Assembly: GCF_965225875.1 (NCBI RefSeq)
Contig: NZ_CBDDBS010000002.1
Location: forward strand, 3,100,001 to 3,164,000
Direction: 5' to 3'
Origin: Haliscomenobacter sp965225875
GTDB lineage: Bacteria; Bacteroidota; Bacteroidia; Chitinophagales; Saprospiraceae
DNA length: 64,000 bases
Position numbers and translations under genes: made by a program. The notes under the pieces are model-generated. The model was given only the letters and a program-made list of their open reading frames with translations. It was not told the DNA's origin and did no database searches. Shown here one piece after another: positions 1 through 9,171 of the stretch. Each line of letters begins with the position of its first letter. Position 1 is the stretch's first letter.

Positions 1-347
1 CCACAATTTGTGGGTCGAAATAGTCGGATTTGATTTCCGTTAAGTGCAAGATAGTGTCCCCTTTGCTGATGGTATCCCCCTCTCGCACATACCAGCGTTC
101 AATTTGCCCGGCAATGGTGGATTGTACGGTTTGAGGGCGGTGTTCTGGCCGCAGAGTAGTGACCTTACCTTTGGATTGGATGTTTTGGGTCCAGGGTAAG
201 AATAAAAAGATTATGGCCGCAATAAAAAGTCCGCCCATCCAACGCGCAAACATCACGTTGGCACTGGAGAGTGAAGTTTTTTCAAAGGACTTGTACTTGT
301 CCTGAGGAATTTGATGAGAGATTGAATCTGGTGATATGTTGAGCATG
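1..347 (-). CDS. HlyD-type membrane fusion protein, N-terminal part (cut by window edge)
   Basis: Periplasmic adaptor of a type I or ABC export system that would link the inner-membrane transporter to an outer-membrane channel. The visible 115 residues start MLNISPDSISHQIP, carry one hydrophobic segment at about residues 33-52, and then the start of a biotinyl/lipoyl-like domain (STIAGQIERWYVREGDTI), as in HlyD/EmrA proteins. The remainder lies left of the window. The gene is downstream of the ABC transporter on the same strand, separated only by a long hairpin repeat, so the two probably form an export operon. The start may be off by a base or so because the edge of the repeat is hard to count. 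Substrate unknown. Confidence 0.82.
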
Positions 348-360
348 GTCTTTAGTTGAG

Positions 361-452
361 GGGTTGAGAAGGTTGAGGCTTCCGCAGTGATCTGTGCACT
401 TCGGCTTCGCTCAGTGACCAGATCACCGCGGAAGCCTCAACCTTCTCAACCC
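361..452. repeat. Palindromic repeat A1 (conserved core, long arms)
   Basis: Two perfect 25-base inverted arms (361-385 and 428-452) enclose a further 8-base inner stem and a loop with the core CTTCGGCTTCGCTCAGTGAC. The right arm contains the TGA stop codon of the ABC transporter gene. The same core recurs at 18632-18654 and near 25648-25670, flanked there by different arms. Confidence 0.9.
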
Positions 453-2197
453 AATAATTCAATTTCTTTACTCCGGAAAGTCGATTCAAACAGCGGATGG
501 CCCTGCAGCGAATTCCAGGTGCCTTCAGCGACAATCTGACCATTCTCCATCAGTAGGATGCGGTCGCATTGTGTGGCGACTACCGGATCGGTGGATACAG
601 CCAACAGCGTCCAGGGCGCATCGCGGCGTGTGATGAAGGAAGCGATGAAGTCGCGGTCTTTTGATTCCAAGCTTTTGAAAAAGTCTTCGGCAAGGAGCAA
701 TTTGGGCTTGGTAACCACCGAGCGAAGTAGAATGAGCTTGGTGCGTATGGTATGTGGAATGTTGCGCCCTTCGGGCAACAACTGCGTGTCATAACCATGA
801 GGGAGGTTGCGGATGTAAGCCGCAATGCCCAGCTCTTCTGCCAACCCAACGATGTCTTCGAGTGGAGTATCGGGGTTACCCAGGTTGATGTTTTCGAGGA
901 TTGAACCCTTAAAAATATTGGATTCGTTGATGTAGTCCCCGATGCTGCCACGCAGGCTACACAAGTCCAGGCTTTTGAGGGGAAAGCCATTGTAGGCAAG
1001 GCTCCCTTCAAACTCGGAATAAAGTCCTGCAATGAGTTGCAACAGGGTGCTTTTTCCTGAACTCTGCGTGCCAGCAATACAGACCCTTTCGCCGGGCTTT
1101 ACTTCGAAGGTTACGCCGGAGAGGGTTTGTTTATCAGAATCTTCAAACCTGAAACTGAGGTTTTCAACCTGCAAGTGTAGAGGTTGGTTGTGGCGGTCAA
1201 TTTGATGAAACCGCAGGCCATCCGGTTTTTCTACTGGCAAATCGGTCACAAAGCCCAATTTGTCTAATGCGGTCAGCACGTCGTAAATTACCTCCATCGT
1301 GAGGATCAGTTTTTCTACGTTGCTAATTACAATGATGACCACAATTTCAGCAGCTACGAATTGGCCAATGGTCATTTGGTTGTTGATGACCAAGTAACTG
1401 CCCAAAGCCAGGAGGGCAAAAGTAATGATTACCTTGAATCCAACGATGACCCCGTATTGAAAGCGTAAAATTTTGAAGTGCTCGGCACGATTGTCGAGGT
1501 ATTTGGTGACCAGTCCATCGGTACGGCGCAGCGGATAGGGCGAATAACCCGCCATTTTGAAGGTACTCAGGGAACGAGCCATCTCCTCCAACCAATATAC
1601 CACCTCATATTTGTACTTGGATTCGCTCAAACTGGTAGACAAGCCCCTTGGCCCCGTAAAACGATAGACCAAAAAAAGCAGGAGGGCAAGAAATACCCCA
1701 AAAAAAGCAAAGAATGAATGATAAAAGGCCATTAGAATGACTCCAAAAATGATGTTCAAAATCGCTTCTGAAAAGTCAATCAATATTTTAGGGAGGCCCT
1801 TCTGTAAATTTAAGGTATCAAAAAATCGATTCACTAGCTCCGGGGGATAAAAACGCGTCAGCGAATCCACCTTCAAGCGGGGCAAACGGAATGAAAAATC
1901 AAAAGAACTGCGCACAAAAACCCGTCGTTGTAGGGTTTCGGTGATGGTAATTTGCATTATTTTGATGATGCCTGTCAGGGCGGTGCCCATGGTGACTACG
2001 GCGATCAAAATCCAAAGCGCCGCCGAAAAATCTCCACCGCTGATGAACCCAATGATCGCCTGTACCCCCAGGGGGAGAATCAGGCCAATCAGACCAGCAA
2101 AGATGGAATTGAGGTAAATGTAGTAGATGTCTTTGCGGTCTAGCCGTAACAATTGGAAAAAACGCTTTAGAGGATGGATATTGGAGTTACCAGCCAT
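446..2197 (-). CDS. ABC transporter, fused membrane and ATPase domains, degenerate ATPase site
   Basis: Half-transporter of the HlyB/MsbA exporter type, 583 residues. A six-helix membrane domain spans about residues 20-310 and an ATPase domain about 340-580. Walker A is kept (GTQSSGKST, near 376-384). The other ATPase motifs are eroded: no LSGGQ signature is present where NIPHTIRTK stands, Walker B plus catalytic Glu reads LLLAED instead of LLLLDE, the Q-loop Gln is missing (YINESNIF), and the H-loop His is replaced in LLAVSTDP. It is followed by a HlyD adaptor gene, so it is probably part of an export system, perhaps as the non-catalytic half of a heterodimer. Family sure; substrate and activity not. 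Confidence 0.88.
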   Translation of the reverse strand: MAGNSNIHPLKRFFQLLRLDRKDIYYIYLNSIFAGLIGLILPLGVQAIIGFISGGDFSAALWILIAVVTMGTALTGIIKIMQITITETLQRRVFVRSSFDFSFRLPRLKVDSLTRFYPPELVNRFFDTLNLQKGLPKILIDFSEAILNIIFGVILMAFYHSFFAFFGVFLALLLFLVYRFTGPRGLSTSLSESKYKYEVVYWLEEMARSLSTFKMAGYSPYPLRRTDGLVTKYLDNRAEHFKILRFQYGVIVGFKVIITFALLALGSYLVINNQMTIGQFVAAEIVVIIVISNVEKLILTMEVIYDVLTALDKLGFVTDLPVEKPDGLRFHQIDRHNQPLHLQVENLSFRFEDSDKQTLSGVTFEVKPGERVCIAGTQSSGKSTLLQLIAGLYSEFEGSLAYNGFPLKSLDLCSLRGSIGDYINESNIFKGSILENINLGNPDTPLEDIVGLAEELGIAAYIRNLPHGYDTQLLPEGRNIPHTIRTKLILLRSVVTKPKLLLAEDFFKSLESKDRDFIASFITRRDAPWTLLAVSTDPVVATQCDRILLMENGQIVAEGTWNSLQGHPLFESTFRSKEIELLG

Positions 2198-2283
2198 TCA
2201 CATTTAAATTTTTAGATTAAGGTCACAATGCTTACCACGCGTGTGATCGAGCAAAAAAACTTGATTATTTTTTTATTTAGCAG

Positions 2284-2317
2284 TGGGGCAAAATGAGCAC
2301 TTATTTTTTATCGCCCC
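2284..2317. repeat. Short GGGGC-AT-GCCCC hairpin
   Basis: GGGGCAAAATGAGC followed by an A+T-rich stretch and GCCCC. A close relative (AGTGGGGCAAAATAAACG) forms the outer left arm of the repeat at 52534-52650. It lies in the spacer upstream of the ABC gene. Confidence 0.55.
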
Positions 2318-2325
2318 TTGATTAT

Positions 2326-2435
2326 AACGCAAAAAATTGCTTCCCGGTTTTGGGTTTTGAATAGAAAGCTCACTTGAGATGAACCACTCGATTTCCTATT
2401 CAAAACTCAAAACAGGGAGTTAATTTAGCTGCGTT
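2326..2435. repeat. Palindromic repeat E1
   Basis: Imperfect inverted arms of about 30 bases (left starts CTTCCCGGTTTTGGG, right ends AAAACAGGGAG) with weaker pairing outside them (AACGC/GCGTT). The loop carries CACTTGAGATGAACC. The repeat fills most of the spacer between the ABC gene start and the sigma factor stop. Related copies are at 10881-10991 and 52534-52650. Confidence 0.8.
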
Positions 2436-2437
2436 AC

Positions 2438-2971
2438 TTAACTCAAAATATCCTCAATTTGTTTAGCAGTATACAATCTCCGCATTTGCGCCTGCAATTT
2501 TTGGCGGGCAAAGAAAATCCTACTTTTGATGGTACCCAGCGGCACCTCCAGTTCATCGGCAATTTCCTCGTACTTAAATCCTTGGAAATGCATCAGGAAG
2601 GGAATGCGCACCCAGTCCTCCAGGGTGTTTACCACCTTAATGATTTCCTCCTGCATTACAGTAGATTCACCCTGATTGCTCACTGATTGATGGCCTGAAT
2701 CCAGGAGGTAATCGTTGGATGTATTGTCATTGAGCGTTTGGCGGCGCTTGCGCTTGCGGTACTCGTTGATGAAAGAATTGCGCATAATGGTCATCAGCCA
2801 GGCGCGCAAATTGGTCTGGGGTTCGTACCGATCCCGATATTTAAAAGCTTTAAATGCAGTTTCTTGCACCAAATCACGGGCGGATTCTTCGTCCTTGGTC
2901 AGGTTAAGGGCAAAGGAGAACAACGTTCTGCGCAAACGGTCAAACTGAGTTGAAAATTCGATCGTGGACAT
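2438..2971 (-). CDS. RNA polymerase sigma factor, ECF/sigma-70 family
   Basis: 177-residue alternative sigma factor. Region 2 is recognisable around ARDLVQETAFKAFKYRDRY and NLRAWLMTIMRNSFINEYR (about 32-75), and the region 4 helix-turn-helix around YEEIADELEVPLGTIKSRIF (about 132-155). I chose the ATG at 2971 (MSTIEFSTQF) rather than the upstream in-frame ATG at 3037, because a good promoter (3014-3044) lies inside the longer reading and would leave no room for it. No anti-sigma factor gene is adjacent: the next gene downstream is the ABC transporter, beyond repeat E1. Target regulon unknown. Confidence 0.9.
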   Translation of the reverse strand: MSTIEFSTQFDRLRRTLFSFALNLTKDEESARDLVQETAFKAFKYRDRYEPQTNLRAWLMTIMRNSFINEYRKRKRRQTLNDNTSNDYLLDSGHQSVSNQGESTVMQEEIIKVVNTLEDWVRIPFLMHFQGFKYEEIADELEVPLGTIKSRIFFARQKLQAQMRRLYTAKQIEDILS

Positions 2972-3013
2972 GGCTTGAGTTTTTACTACTTTAAATAATA
3001 GTATTACTATCAA

Positions 3014-3044
3014 CAAAGATAGCTGCTCCTTGTTCATTGTGCAA
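3014..3044 (-). promoter_or_regulatory. Bacteroidota-type promoter of the sigma factor gene
   Basis: Minus strand reads TTG (3044-3042), 20-base spacer, TATCTTTG (3021-3014), matching TTG-N-TAnnTTTG. It lies about 40 bases upstream of the chosen start at 2971. Confidence 0.65.
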
Positions 3045-3177
3045 GTCTTTGTGGAAGTTTTTTTAGAAAAAAATTAAACAAAAACATTACTGTAATTACA
3101 AAGAGCTGATTTTGAGCCAAATAAAAAAGAGCCATTGGAGTAGTCGTTTTCACCACACTCGTTTTACCTTTATCCCA

Positions 3178-4098
3178 ATGGAAAATAAATTATGGTCTCC
3201 CTGGATTCGTGGCTTTGAAGCCTTCTTGCTGTTGGAACGAAGTTTATCGCCCAATACCATTGAAGCCTATAAACGCGATCTGGGGAAATTGGCGGAATAC
3301 TTGCTTTTGCAGGATCGGAAGGTGCCCCCCAGCGAAATACAAACGGAGGATTTGTTTCAGTTTCTGATGTCGCTGAACGACCTGGGGCTCAGTGCCCCCT
3401 CGCAGGCACGCTTGATTTCGGCGCTCAAAACTTTTTACAAATACCTCCTGTTGGAAGGGGGTGTTCTGAATGACCCTACCGCTTTATTGGAAGGGCCAAG
3501 ACTGCAACGTGCGATTCCATCCGTATTGAGTTACGAAGAAATACAGGCCATGCTGGCTACCATTGATTTGAGTACGCCCCTTGGCTTGCGCAATCGCGCC
3601 ATCCTGGAACTCTTATACGCCTGCGGACTGCGGGTGAGCGAGTTGTGTGATTTGCGCCTGTCCAACCTGTTTCTGGATATTGAGTTCATTCGCATCATCG
3701 GTAAAGGCAACAAGGAACGGATCATTCCCATCGGCGCCGATGCCATCAAACACCTGCGCTTTTACCTGGATAGTGTGCGCCTGCAAATGCCCAGCATTAA
3801 AAAAGGGCACGAAAACTACGTTTTCCTCAATCGACGTGGGGCCAGGCTGAGTCGGGTGATGGTTTTTTTGATTGTCAAAGAAGCGGCCGCCCTGGCGGAA
3901 ATTGCGCAGGAAGTGAGCCCACATACTTTTCGGCATTCCTTTGCGACGCATTTATTGGAAGGCGGGGCAGACTTGAAGGCGATCCAGGATATGCTGGGGC
4001 ACGAGTCGATTTTGACAACGGAGATTTATACACATCTGGATACGGATTATTTACGGGAGACAGTATTGAGGTACCATCCGAGGAACAAACAACATTAA
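3178..4098 (+). CDS. xerD: Tyrosine recombinase, XerD type
   Basis: Site-specific recombinase that would resolve chromosome dimers at dif with a XerC partner. 306 residues, the normal length for XerC/XerD. The SAM-like N-terminal DNA-binding domain (about 8-95) is followed by the catalytic domain with all expected residues: Arg in YACGLRVSEL, Lys in GKGNKERIIP, HxxR in PHTFRHSFATH, the second His in MLGHESILTT and the Tyr nucleophile in EIYTHLD. The start is the ATG at 3178 (MENKLWSPWI); the reading is open to a TTG at 3112, but that extension does not resemble the family. No phage or integron genes are nearby, which favours a housekeeping role. XerC versus XerD cannot be settled by eye. Confidence 0.9.
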   Translation: MENKLWSPWIRGFEAFLLLERSLSPNTIEAYKRDLGKLAEYLLLQDRKVPPSEIQTEDLFQFLMSLNDLGLSAPSQARLISALKTFYKYLLLEGGVLNDPTALLEGPRLQRAIPSVLSYEEIQAMLATIDLSTPLGLRNRAILELLYACGLRVSELCDLRLSNLFLDIEFIRIIGKGNKERIIPIGADAIKHLRFYLDSVRLQMPSIKKGHENYVFLNRRGARLSRVMVFLIVKEAAALAEIAQEVSPHTFRHSFATHLLEGGADLKAIQDMLGHESILTTEIYTHLDTDYLRETVLRYHPRNKQH

Positions 4099-4230
4099 AA
4101 GCACTTCATTATTGGTGGTAAAGAGAATTCTATTATCTTGAAGCACAATTCAGTCCTTAGTAGTGAGGCAAAAATAAATGTTCTTTTTTTGTCGCACTTA
4201 GATTTCAATCATCAAAAAAACCAATTCCTT

Positions 4231-4482
4231 ATGACCATCATTTACATTCTCATTATCGGTGCCGTTTCTGGCTGGTTGGCTGGCCAAATCATGAAAGGCG
4301 GCGGCTTCGGCCTTTTATGGAACATTATTCTGGGTATTGTCGGTTCTTTTGTTGGCGGCTGGGTATTGGGCTTGCTCAACATTTCTTTAAATGTCGGTAG
4401 CGCTACCGTGAATACCATCATTCAATCGGTCATTGGGGCAGTTGTGCTGCTTTTTGTGGCAGGATTGTTTAGAGGACGATAA
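4231..4482 (+). CDS. GlsB/YeaQ/YmgE family small membrane protein
   Basis: 83 residues, almost entirely hydrophobic, with three predicted membrane helices and the glycine-rich pattern of the family (GAVSGWLAGQIMKGGGFG, then GIVGSFVGGWVLG). Members are linked to general stress, but their molecular role is not known. The start is the ATG at 4231; the reading is open upstream to a TTG at 4138, but that extension is polar and unlike the family. The stop codon is followed at once by repeat C1. Confidence 0.88.
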   Translation: MTIIYILIIGAVSGWLAGQIMKGGGFGLLWNIILGIVGSFVGGWVLGLLNISLNVGSATVNTIIQSVIGAVVLLFVAGLFRGR

Positions 4483-4484
4483 TG

Positions 4485-4543
4485 GTAGGGGCGATCCTAA
4501 GTGATCGCCCCCGCAAAATGGGCGGCCACGTAGGGCCGCCCGT
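4485..4543. repeat. Palindromic repeat C1, double hairpin, possible bidirectional terminator
   Basis: Two adjacent hairpins: GGGGCGATC/GATCGCCCC (4488-4511) and GGGCGGCC/GGCCGCCC (4520-4541). They fill the spacer between two convergent genes. Related copies are at 22208-22233, 32388-32444 and 45579-45600. Confidence 0.85.
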
Positions 4544-4549
4544 ACGATG

Positions 4550-6076
4550 TCATTGTTTTTTCGCGTGTATCTCCTCAAAAAAGATATCCTCATTCGGCAC
4601 ATCAAATTCAATGCCGACCACCTTCCGATTGTTATCCGTCACAAATTGCAGCGTGCCAAAATCGTACCAGGCGTGGTTCTGCTTCCATTTGATTTCGTAA
4701 GTATCGTAGTGCCAATGGCTGAGTACCGCATCCAATTGTGGGCCGTGCGGGAAGTGTAATTCCAACTGTTGATTGGCCCCCAATTTCACTTCAAGCGTAC
4801 CGTACAAGGGGTCATGGTATTGGCCAATCAGTGCGCTCGCGGGCAAGCCAGGTGAAGTGTTTTTAACCTGCGCTGCTTTGCGGGTTTCTACCATTTTGCG
4901 ACGCTCGGCTTGGTGTTGCAATTCACCGGGAATACCCTCCTTGCTCCAGTCTTTCAGCGGCAAGTTCAGGTAACGATCCACCACGTATTGACAGAGATTG
5001 GGGCTGATCCCGGTCATACTATTGGTGAGCACCACGATGCCCAGCTTTTCTTCGGGCACCATCATCACCTGAGAGTACATGCCATCGTAGCCGCCACCGT
5101 GTGACAATACTACCCTGCCGCCATAGTCGGCAATGCTCCAGCCCAGAGCATAGCCCGAAAAATGCCGTTTGAAATAGCGTTGTTTTTGGGCTGCCGAAAC
5201 CCGAAAGCTATTGTGCATCGTCCAGAAGGTTTCCTGCGTTTGGGCGCTGAAGATGGTTTTGCCTTCGTATTTCCCTTGATTGAGTTGTAAGTTCAGCCAT
5301 TTGGCCATGTCGCTCACGCTGGAGATGATGCCTCCGGCGGCGCCCATGTTGTCCCAACCTGCATACGGAATCGGCTCAGCGGGGCCATAGATGCTCTTGT
5401 GCGGCATGGCTACATTGCTCAGGTTACTCAGAGCGCTGGTGCTGGTTTGGCTACGCGCCATGCCAAGGGGCTTGAAAATGCGTTCTTTCACAAACACATC
5501 CCAAGGCTGACCACTCGCGGCCCGGATCACTTCACCCGCAGCAATAAACATCAGGTTCGTATATCCGTAACCCGCCCGAAATTCGTAAGCAGAGGGCAAA
5601 TATTTGACTCGTTTGACTACCCCCTCAGCGTTGTAATTCGTTTTGTACCAAATGGCATCGCCGCTGTAAGTGCCCAAACCCACCCGGTGGCAGAGCAGGT
5701 CACGCACAGTAGTACGTTTGCTGACGTAAGGGTCATAGAGTTCAAAATAGGGCAGGTATTTTTGCACAGGGTCATCCCAATTGAGTTTTCCTTCTTCGAC
5801 CAGGATGCCGATGGAGGCTGAGACAAAAGCTTTGGTATTGGAGGCAATGGCATACAGGCTGTTTTCGTCCGCTTTGGTGGTTTTGCCTTTCTCCAAAACG
5901 CCATAACCTTTGGCCAGCACCACTTTGCCATCTTTTACTACAGCAATTGACAATCCAGGTACGTTCCAGTCTTTTTGGGCTTGTTGAAAATATTGATCCA
6001 GTGCAGTTACATCCACTTGGGCGCAAGCCAGCAAGGTGTGGAAAAGCACCAGGAGCAGCATAGTGATTTTATGCAT
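4550..6076 (-). CDS. Exported serine hydrolase, beta-lactamase/class C family
   Basis: 508 residues. A signal peptide (LLLVLFHTLLACAQ) is followed by the class C beta-lactamase-like fold: SxxK as SNTK near residue 77, YxN as YTN near 171, and a HGG motif (LSHGGGYDG) near 325 in place of KTG. The last 110 residues form a separate beta-rich domain like those labelled DUF3471. Such proteins act as D-amino-acid peptidases, esterases or beta-lactam-related enzymes in the periplasm; the HGG triad points away from a true beta-lactamase. The M28 peptidase gene lies 27 bases upstream on the same strand, so they may be co-transcribed and act together on peptides. Confidence 0.88.
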   Translation of the reverse strand: MHKITMLLLVLFHTLLACAQVDVTALDQYFQQAQKDWNVPGLSIAVVKDGKVVLAKGYGVLEKGKTTKADENSLYAIASNTKAFVSASIGILVEEGKLNWDDPVQKYLPYFELYDPYVSKRTTVRDLLCHRVGLGTYSGDAIWYKTNYNAEGVVKRVKYLPSAYEFRAGYGYTNLMFIAAGEVIRAASGQPWDVFVKERIFKPLGMARSQTSTSALSNLSNVAMPHKSIYGPAEPIPYAGWDNMGAAGGIISSVSDMAKWLNLQLNQGKYEGKTIFSAQTQETFWTMHNSFRVSAAQKQRYFKRHFSGYALGWSIADYGGRVVLSHGGGYDGMYSQVMMVPEEKLGIVVLTNSMTGISPNLCQYVVDRYLNLPLKDWSKEGIPGELQHQAERRKMVETRKAAQVKNTSPGLPASALIGQYHDPLYGTLEVKLGANQQLELHFPHGPQLDAVLSHWHYDTYEIKWKQNHAWYDFGTLQFVTDNNRKVVGIEFDVPNEDIFFEEIHAKKQ

Positions 6077-6103
6077 GGCTTCTATACTTTATAAGGATAG
6101 CAA

Positions 6104-7735
6104 TTAATTGGTGGCAAAAATACTCTCAGGCTTCCAAGTCGGACGTTCTGTTGCATTGGCAACCAGGTAACTGATCAAAAAATTGAGTTTAACATAGGTG
6201 CGGCCCGCTTCAAAATTGAAAGACTCATTGAGCTCATCCGATGGTTTGTGGTAGTTGTTTTTGGTAAAATCCTTGATCAAACCATCCAGATCAAAATTAG
6301 GGTCACTGGTTTTGAGGCCATATTTGATGTGCAGCGCTGGAATACCTTGCAAGACAAAACTGTACTGGTCGCTGCGCACAAAACGTACTTCAGTTGGCAT
6401 ATGATCCTGCATCACTTCCAGACCCAGATAGCCTGCCGCCTTTTGCACTGTAGCCATCAATGTGGAATGTTCTGCACCAAGTGGCACTACGCCCAACAAG
6501 GGGGCCAGGATAGTCGGCATATCGGTATTCACATCCGCCACGATTTTTTCCTTCGGCACTGTTGGGTTATTGGCAAAATAGGTGGAACCCAGCAAGCCCA
6601 TTTCTTCACCAGTAACCATTACAATCAGTACCGAACGTTTGGGGCGTTCTTTTTTCAGGTTCTGGTAGGTTTTGGCAATTTCCAGCAAACTGGCTACTCC
6701 CGATGCGTTGTCGTGGGCGCCGTTGTAAATGGAGTCCCCATTGACCGGACGGCCAATCCCGACGTGATCGAGATGAGCGGTGTGCACCACGTATTCGTCC
6801 TTGAGTACCGGATCGGAGCCTGGAATTTTGCCTACTACGTTAAAACTTTCCAGGTGTTCGTATACCGTACCTGTTTGGATGCGGGCGGTACCAGGAATGA
6901 CCACTGGTGCGCTGGGGTTGTACAACAAAGCGGCCAATTCACGGCTGCTCAATTCGGGTTTACCCATCAATTTACCCAAACCCGTCCAGGTCAAAGTCCC
7001 TACCACTTTGATTGAAGGGTAGGGATTGACTCCCCTGCCTTCGGCTTTTCCGTTGGGCAATACCACCCCACGCACCGATCCAGGGCCACCTTGCGGGCCA
7101 CCTACCGTGGGTGAAGGAAGGACAAAAACACCCACTGCGCCTTGCTTGTAGGCCATATCAACTTTAGCACGATTAGTAGCCAGGTGGGCGGTTTCAGTGC
7201 TGCCAAACTTGTTTTCTGGCACCCGACTGAGCAGGATCACAATTTTACCTTTTACATCCAGGCCTGCATAGTCATCGTGCTTGAGTTTGGGAGCTGAAAT
7301 GCCATAGCCAGCAAAAACCAAGGGGGCTTCGATCTGATTCCGAGCCACATTGAAATCAGCTTGCACGGTGTAGTCCTTGCCATATTCCAAATCCATATGC
7401 TGGGTGGCAGAATGGTAATGGATGCTGTTTTGCTCCGGGATGGTTTTGGCGGTACGGATGACTACTTTTTGGCGGTAAGTACCATTTTCGCCAGCGGGTT
7501 CCAGACCCAGTTTTTTGAATTCAGCCTCCACGTATTGGCCAGCCAAATCAAATTCAGGGGTACCCGGCAAACGGCCCTTCATGCGGTTGTCGGCCAAGTA
7601 GGCGATGTGGCTTTTGAGGGCCTCTGCGGATACTTTGTCCAGCGGTTTTTTCAAGTGTTTGGGCAAACTGCTTTGGCCCAAACAGGCGGTAACCAGCAGG
7701 CTACTCAGTAAAATACTCAGGCTACGGTGAATCAT
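6104..7735 (-). CDS. Exported M28 family zinc aminopeptidase
   Basis: 543 residues with a lipoprotein-like signal (LLSSLLVTACLGQ). A protease-associated domain is inserted at about 140-270. The zinc ligands and catalytic acids of M28 are visible: HTAHLDHVG (about 318), GAHDNASG (340), GEEMGLLGS (376), VNTDM (403) and the late His in LHIKYG (468). It would remove N-terminal amino acids from peptides in the periplasm or at the cell surface. It precedes the serine hydrolase with a 27-base gap. Confidence 0.92.
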   Translation of the reverse strand: MIHRSLSILLSSLLVTACLGQSSLPKHLKKPLDKVSAEALKSHIAYLADNRMKGRLPGTPEFDLAGQYVEAEFKKLGLEPAGENGTYRQKVVIRTAKTIPEQNSIHYHSATQHMDLEYGKDYTVQADFNVARNQIEAPLVFAGYGISAPKLKHDDYAGLDVKGKIVILLSRVPENKFGSTETAHLATNRAKVDMAYKQGAVGVFVLPSPTVGGPQGGPGSVRGVVLPNGKAEGRGVNPYPSIKVVGTLTWTGLGKLMGKPELSSRELAALLYNPSAPVVIPGTARIQTGTVYEHLESFNVVGKIPGSDPVLKDEYVVHTAHLDHVGIGRPVNGDSIYNGAHDNASGVASLLEIAKTYQNLKKERPKRSVLIVMVTGEEMGLLGSTYFANNPTVPKEKIVADVNTDMPTILAPLLGVVPLGAEHSTLMATVQKAAGYLGLEVMQDHMPTEVRFVRSDQYSFVLQGIPALHIKYGLKTSDPNFDLDGLIKDFTKNNYHKPSDELNESFNFEAGRTYVKLNFLISYLVANATERPTWKPESIFATN

Positions 7736-7818
7736 GTTTTATGTGGTTTTGAGCGAGGGTAAGGTAACGAAAAATGCCGAATGAATCGACTGACTAGTGC
7801 CTAATATGGGGCTTTTTA

Positions 7819-9171
7819 CTATTCCTTCATCGAGGCCTTGTACACGCCTACCTCCGCAATTTGTGCAGGCGCAAGAGCCCGCAATACCGTCAGCCGCAAT
7901 TTGGAGGCAGTAACCACTTCAAAACGCAAGAGCCGTTTGTACCCCACCGTCGTGAAGTTTTTGATCAACTTCCAGCTGCTGCCATCCCAATATTCCAGTT
8001 GAGCTTCGGCGATGCGCTGGCCTTCGGCGATGTTTTCTTGCACCATAAAACGGTCGAAAGCAACTGCTTTGGGCAAATTGATTTCGATGACCGCTTTTTC
8101 CGGAGCGTTGATCCAGGTGCTGAGTTTGTTGTCGACCAGTTTTTTGTTTTTGCCGGATTTGGCGAGATTGGTTTTGAAGGTCTCGTTCAGGATGTTGCGA
8201 AATTCCGCGATGGCAGCTACATCCTGCGGGCAAAGCAGCCCTTCGCGGTTGGGTGGCACGTTGAGGAGCAACAGGCTGTTGCGGCCAACGGATTGGTAGT
8301 ACAGGTTCACCAGGTTTTGGGGTGAACGCACTTTATCATCTTCTTTGGGGTGATAAAACCAACCTGGACGAATGGATACATCTGTTTCAGCAGGGATCCA
8401 TTCTGTGCCTTTTTCATCACCAGTGTTGAGGTATTTGGAGTCTGCTACGCCAGGTGCCATGCCCGTGGTGCTGATGGTCGACCAGCAAGTTTCGCCCGCA
8501 TTGCCCGACTCATTGCCTACCCATCGTACACCAGGACCTGCATCCGAGAAACACACGGCCTGAGGTTGAAGTTCTTTTACCAGACTCCAAAAGCCTTTGA
8601 AATCGTATTGCATGTCTTTGGCATTTGGCCCCCTGGCGCCGTCAAACCACACCTCATGTACTACACCATAATTGCTCAACAATTCGCGCAACTGGTTTTT
8701 ATAAAAATCATTGTATTGATTCGTGCCGTAGGTTTTTTCATGCTGGTCCCAGGGGGAGAGGTAAAAACCAAACTTGAGGCCTTGGGCTCGACAGGCGTCG
8801 GCCACTTCTTTGACGATGTCGCCCTGGCCGTTTTTCCAGGGGCTGTTTTTGACAGAGTGGTCCGTGTATTTGGAAGGCCAAAGGCAGAAACCATCGTGGT
8901 GCTTGGCGGTGATGATGCACATTTTGAAGCCCCCAGCTTTGAGCGCACTGACCCATTGATTGGCGTCAAATTTGACTGGGTTGAAAATGCTGGGGCTTTC
9001 GGTGCCATCACCCCATTCCTTGTCGGTGTAGGTGTTGACGGTAAAGTGCAGGAAAGCGGTGGTTTCCAGTTGTTGCCAGGCGAGCTGGGCCGGGCTGGGT
9101 TTGGGCAGGTTTTGGGCGAAGGCCTGGCTGCCCAACAGCATCAGAGCGAAACAAAGAAACTTGTGGACCAT
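7819..9171 (-). CDS. Alpha-L-fucosidase, GH29
   Basis: Exported glycoside hydrolase releasing L-fucose from glycans. 450 residues with a signal peptide (FALMLLGSQAFAQ). The GH29 barrel covers about 25-330, with the family motifs ITAKHHDGFCLW and VHEVWFDGARG; the Asp in WFDG is the nucleophile. The C-terminal part (about 340-445, ending in LRALAPAQIAEVGVYK) looks like a discoidin/F5-8 type C carbohydrate-binding domain. No SusC/SusD genes flank it, so it is not in a classical polysaccharide locus here. Confidence 0.93.
   Translation of the reverse strand: MVHKFLCFALMLLGSQAFAQNLPKPSPAQLAWQQLETTAFLHFTVNTYTDKEWGDGTESPSIFNPVKFDANQWVSALKAGGFKMCIITAKHHDGFCLWPSKYTDHSVKNSPWKNGQGDIVKEVADACRAQGLKFGFYLSPWDQHEKTYGTNQYNDFYKNQLRELLSNYGVVHEVWFDGARGPNAKDMQYDFKGFWSLVKELQPQAVCFSDAGPGVRWVGNESGNAGETCWSTISTTGMAPGVADSKYLNTGDEKGTEWIPAETDVSIRPGWFYHPKEDDKVRSPQNLVNLYYQSVGRNSLLLLNVPPNREGLLCPQDVAAIAEFRNILNETFKTNLAKSGKNKKLVDNKLSTWINAPEKAVIEINLPKAVAFDRFMVQENIAEGQRIAEAQLEYWDGSSWKLIKNFTTVGYKRLLRFEVVTASKLRLTVLRALAPAQIAEVGVYKASMKE

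Noticed and set aside
361..452. Palindromic repeats as CRISPR or insertion-sequence ends
   Set aside because: No regularly spaced direct repeats or spacers and no transposase gene accompany them; they are single palindromes with paired arms.
3178..4098. XerD as a phage or integron integrase
   Set aside because: Length and motifs fit the housekeeping XerC/XerD group and no phage, cassette or attachment-site features are nearby.
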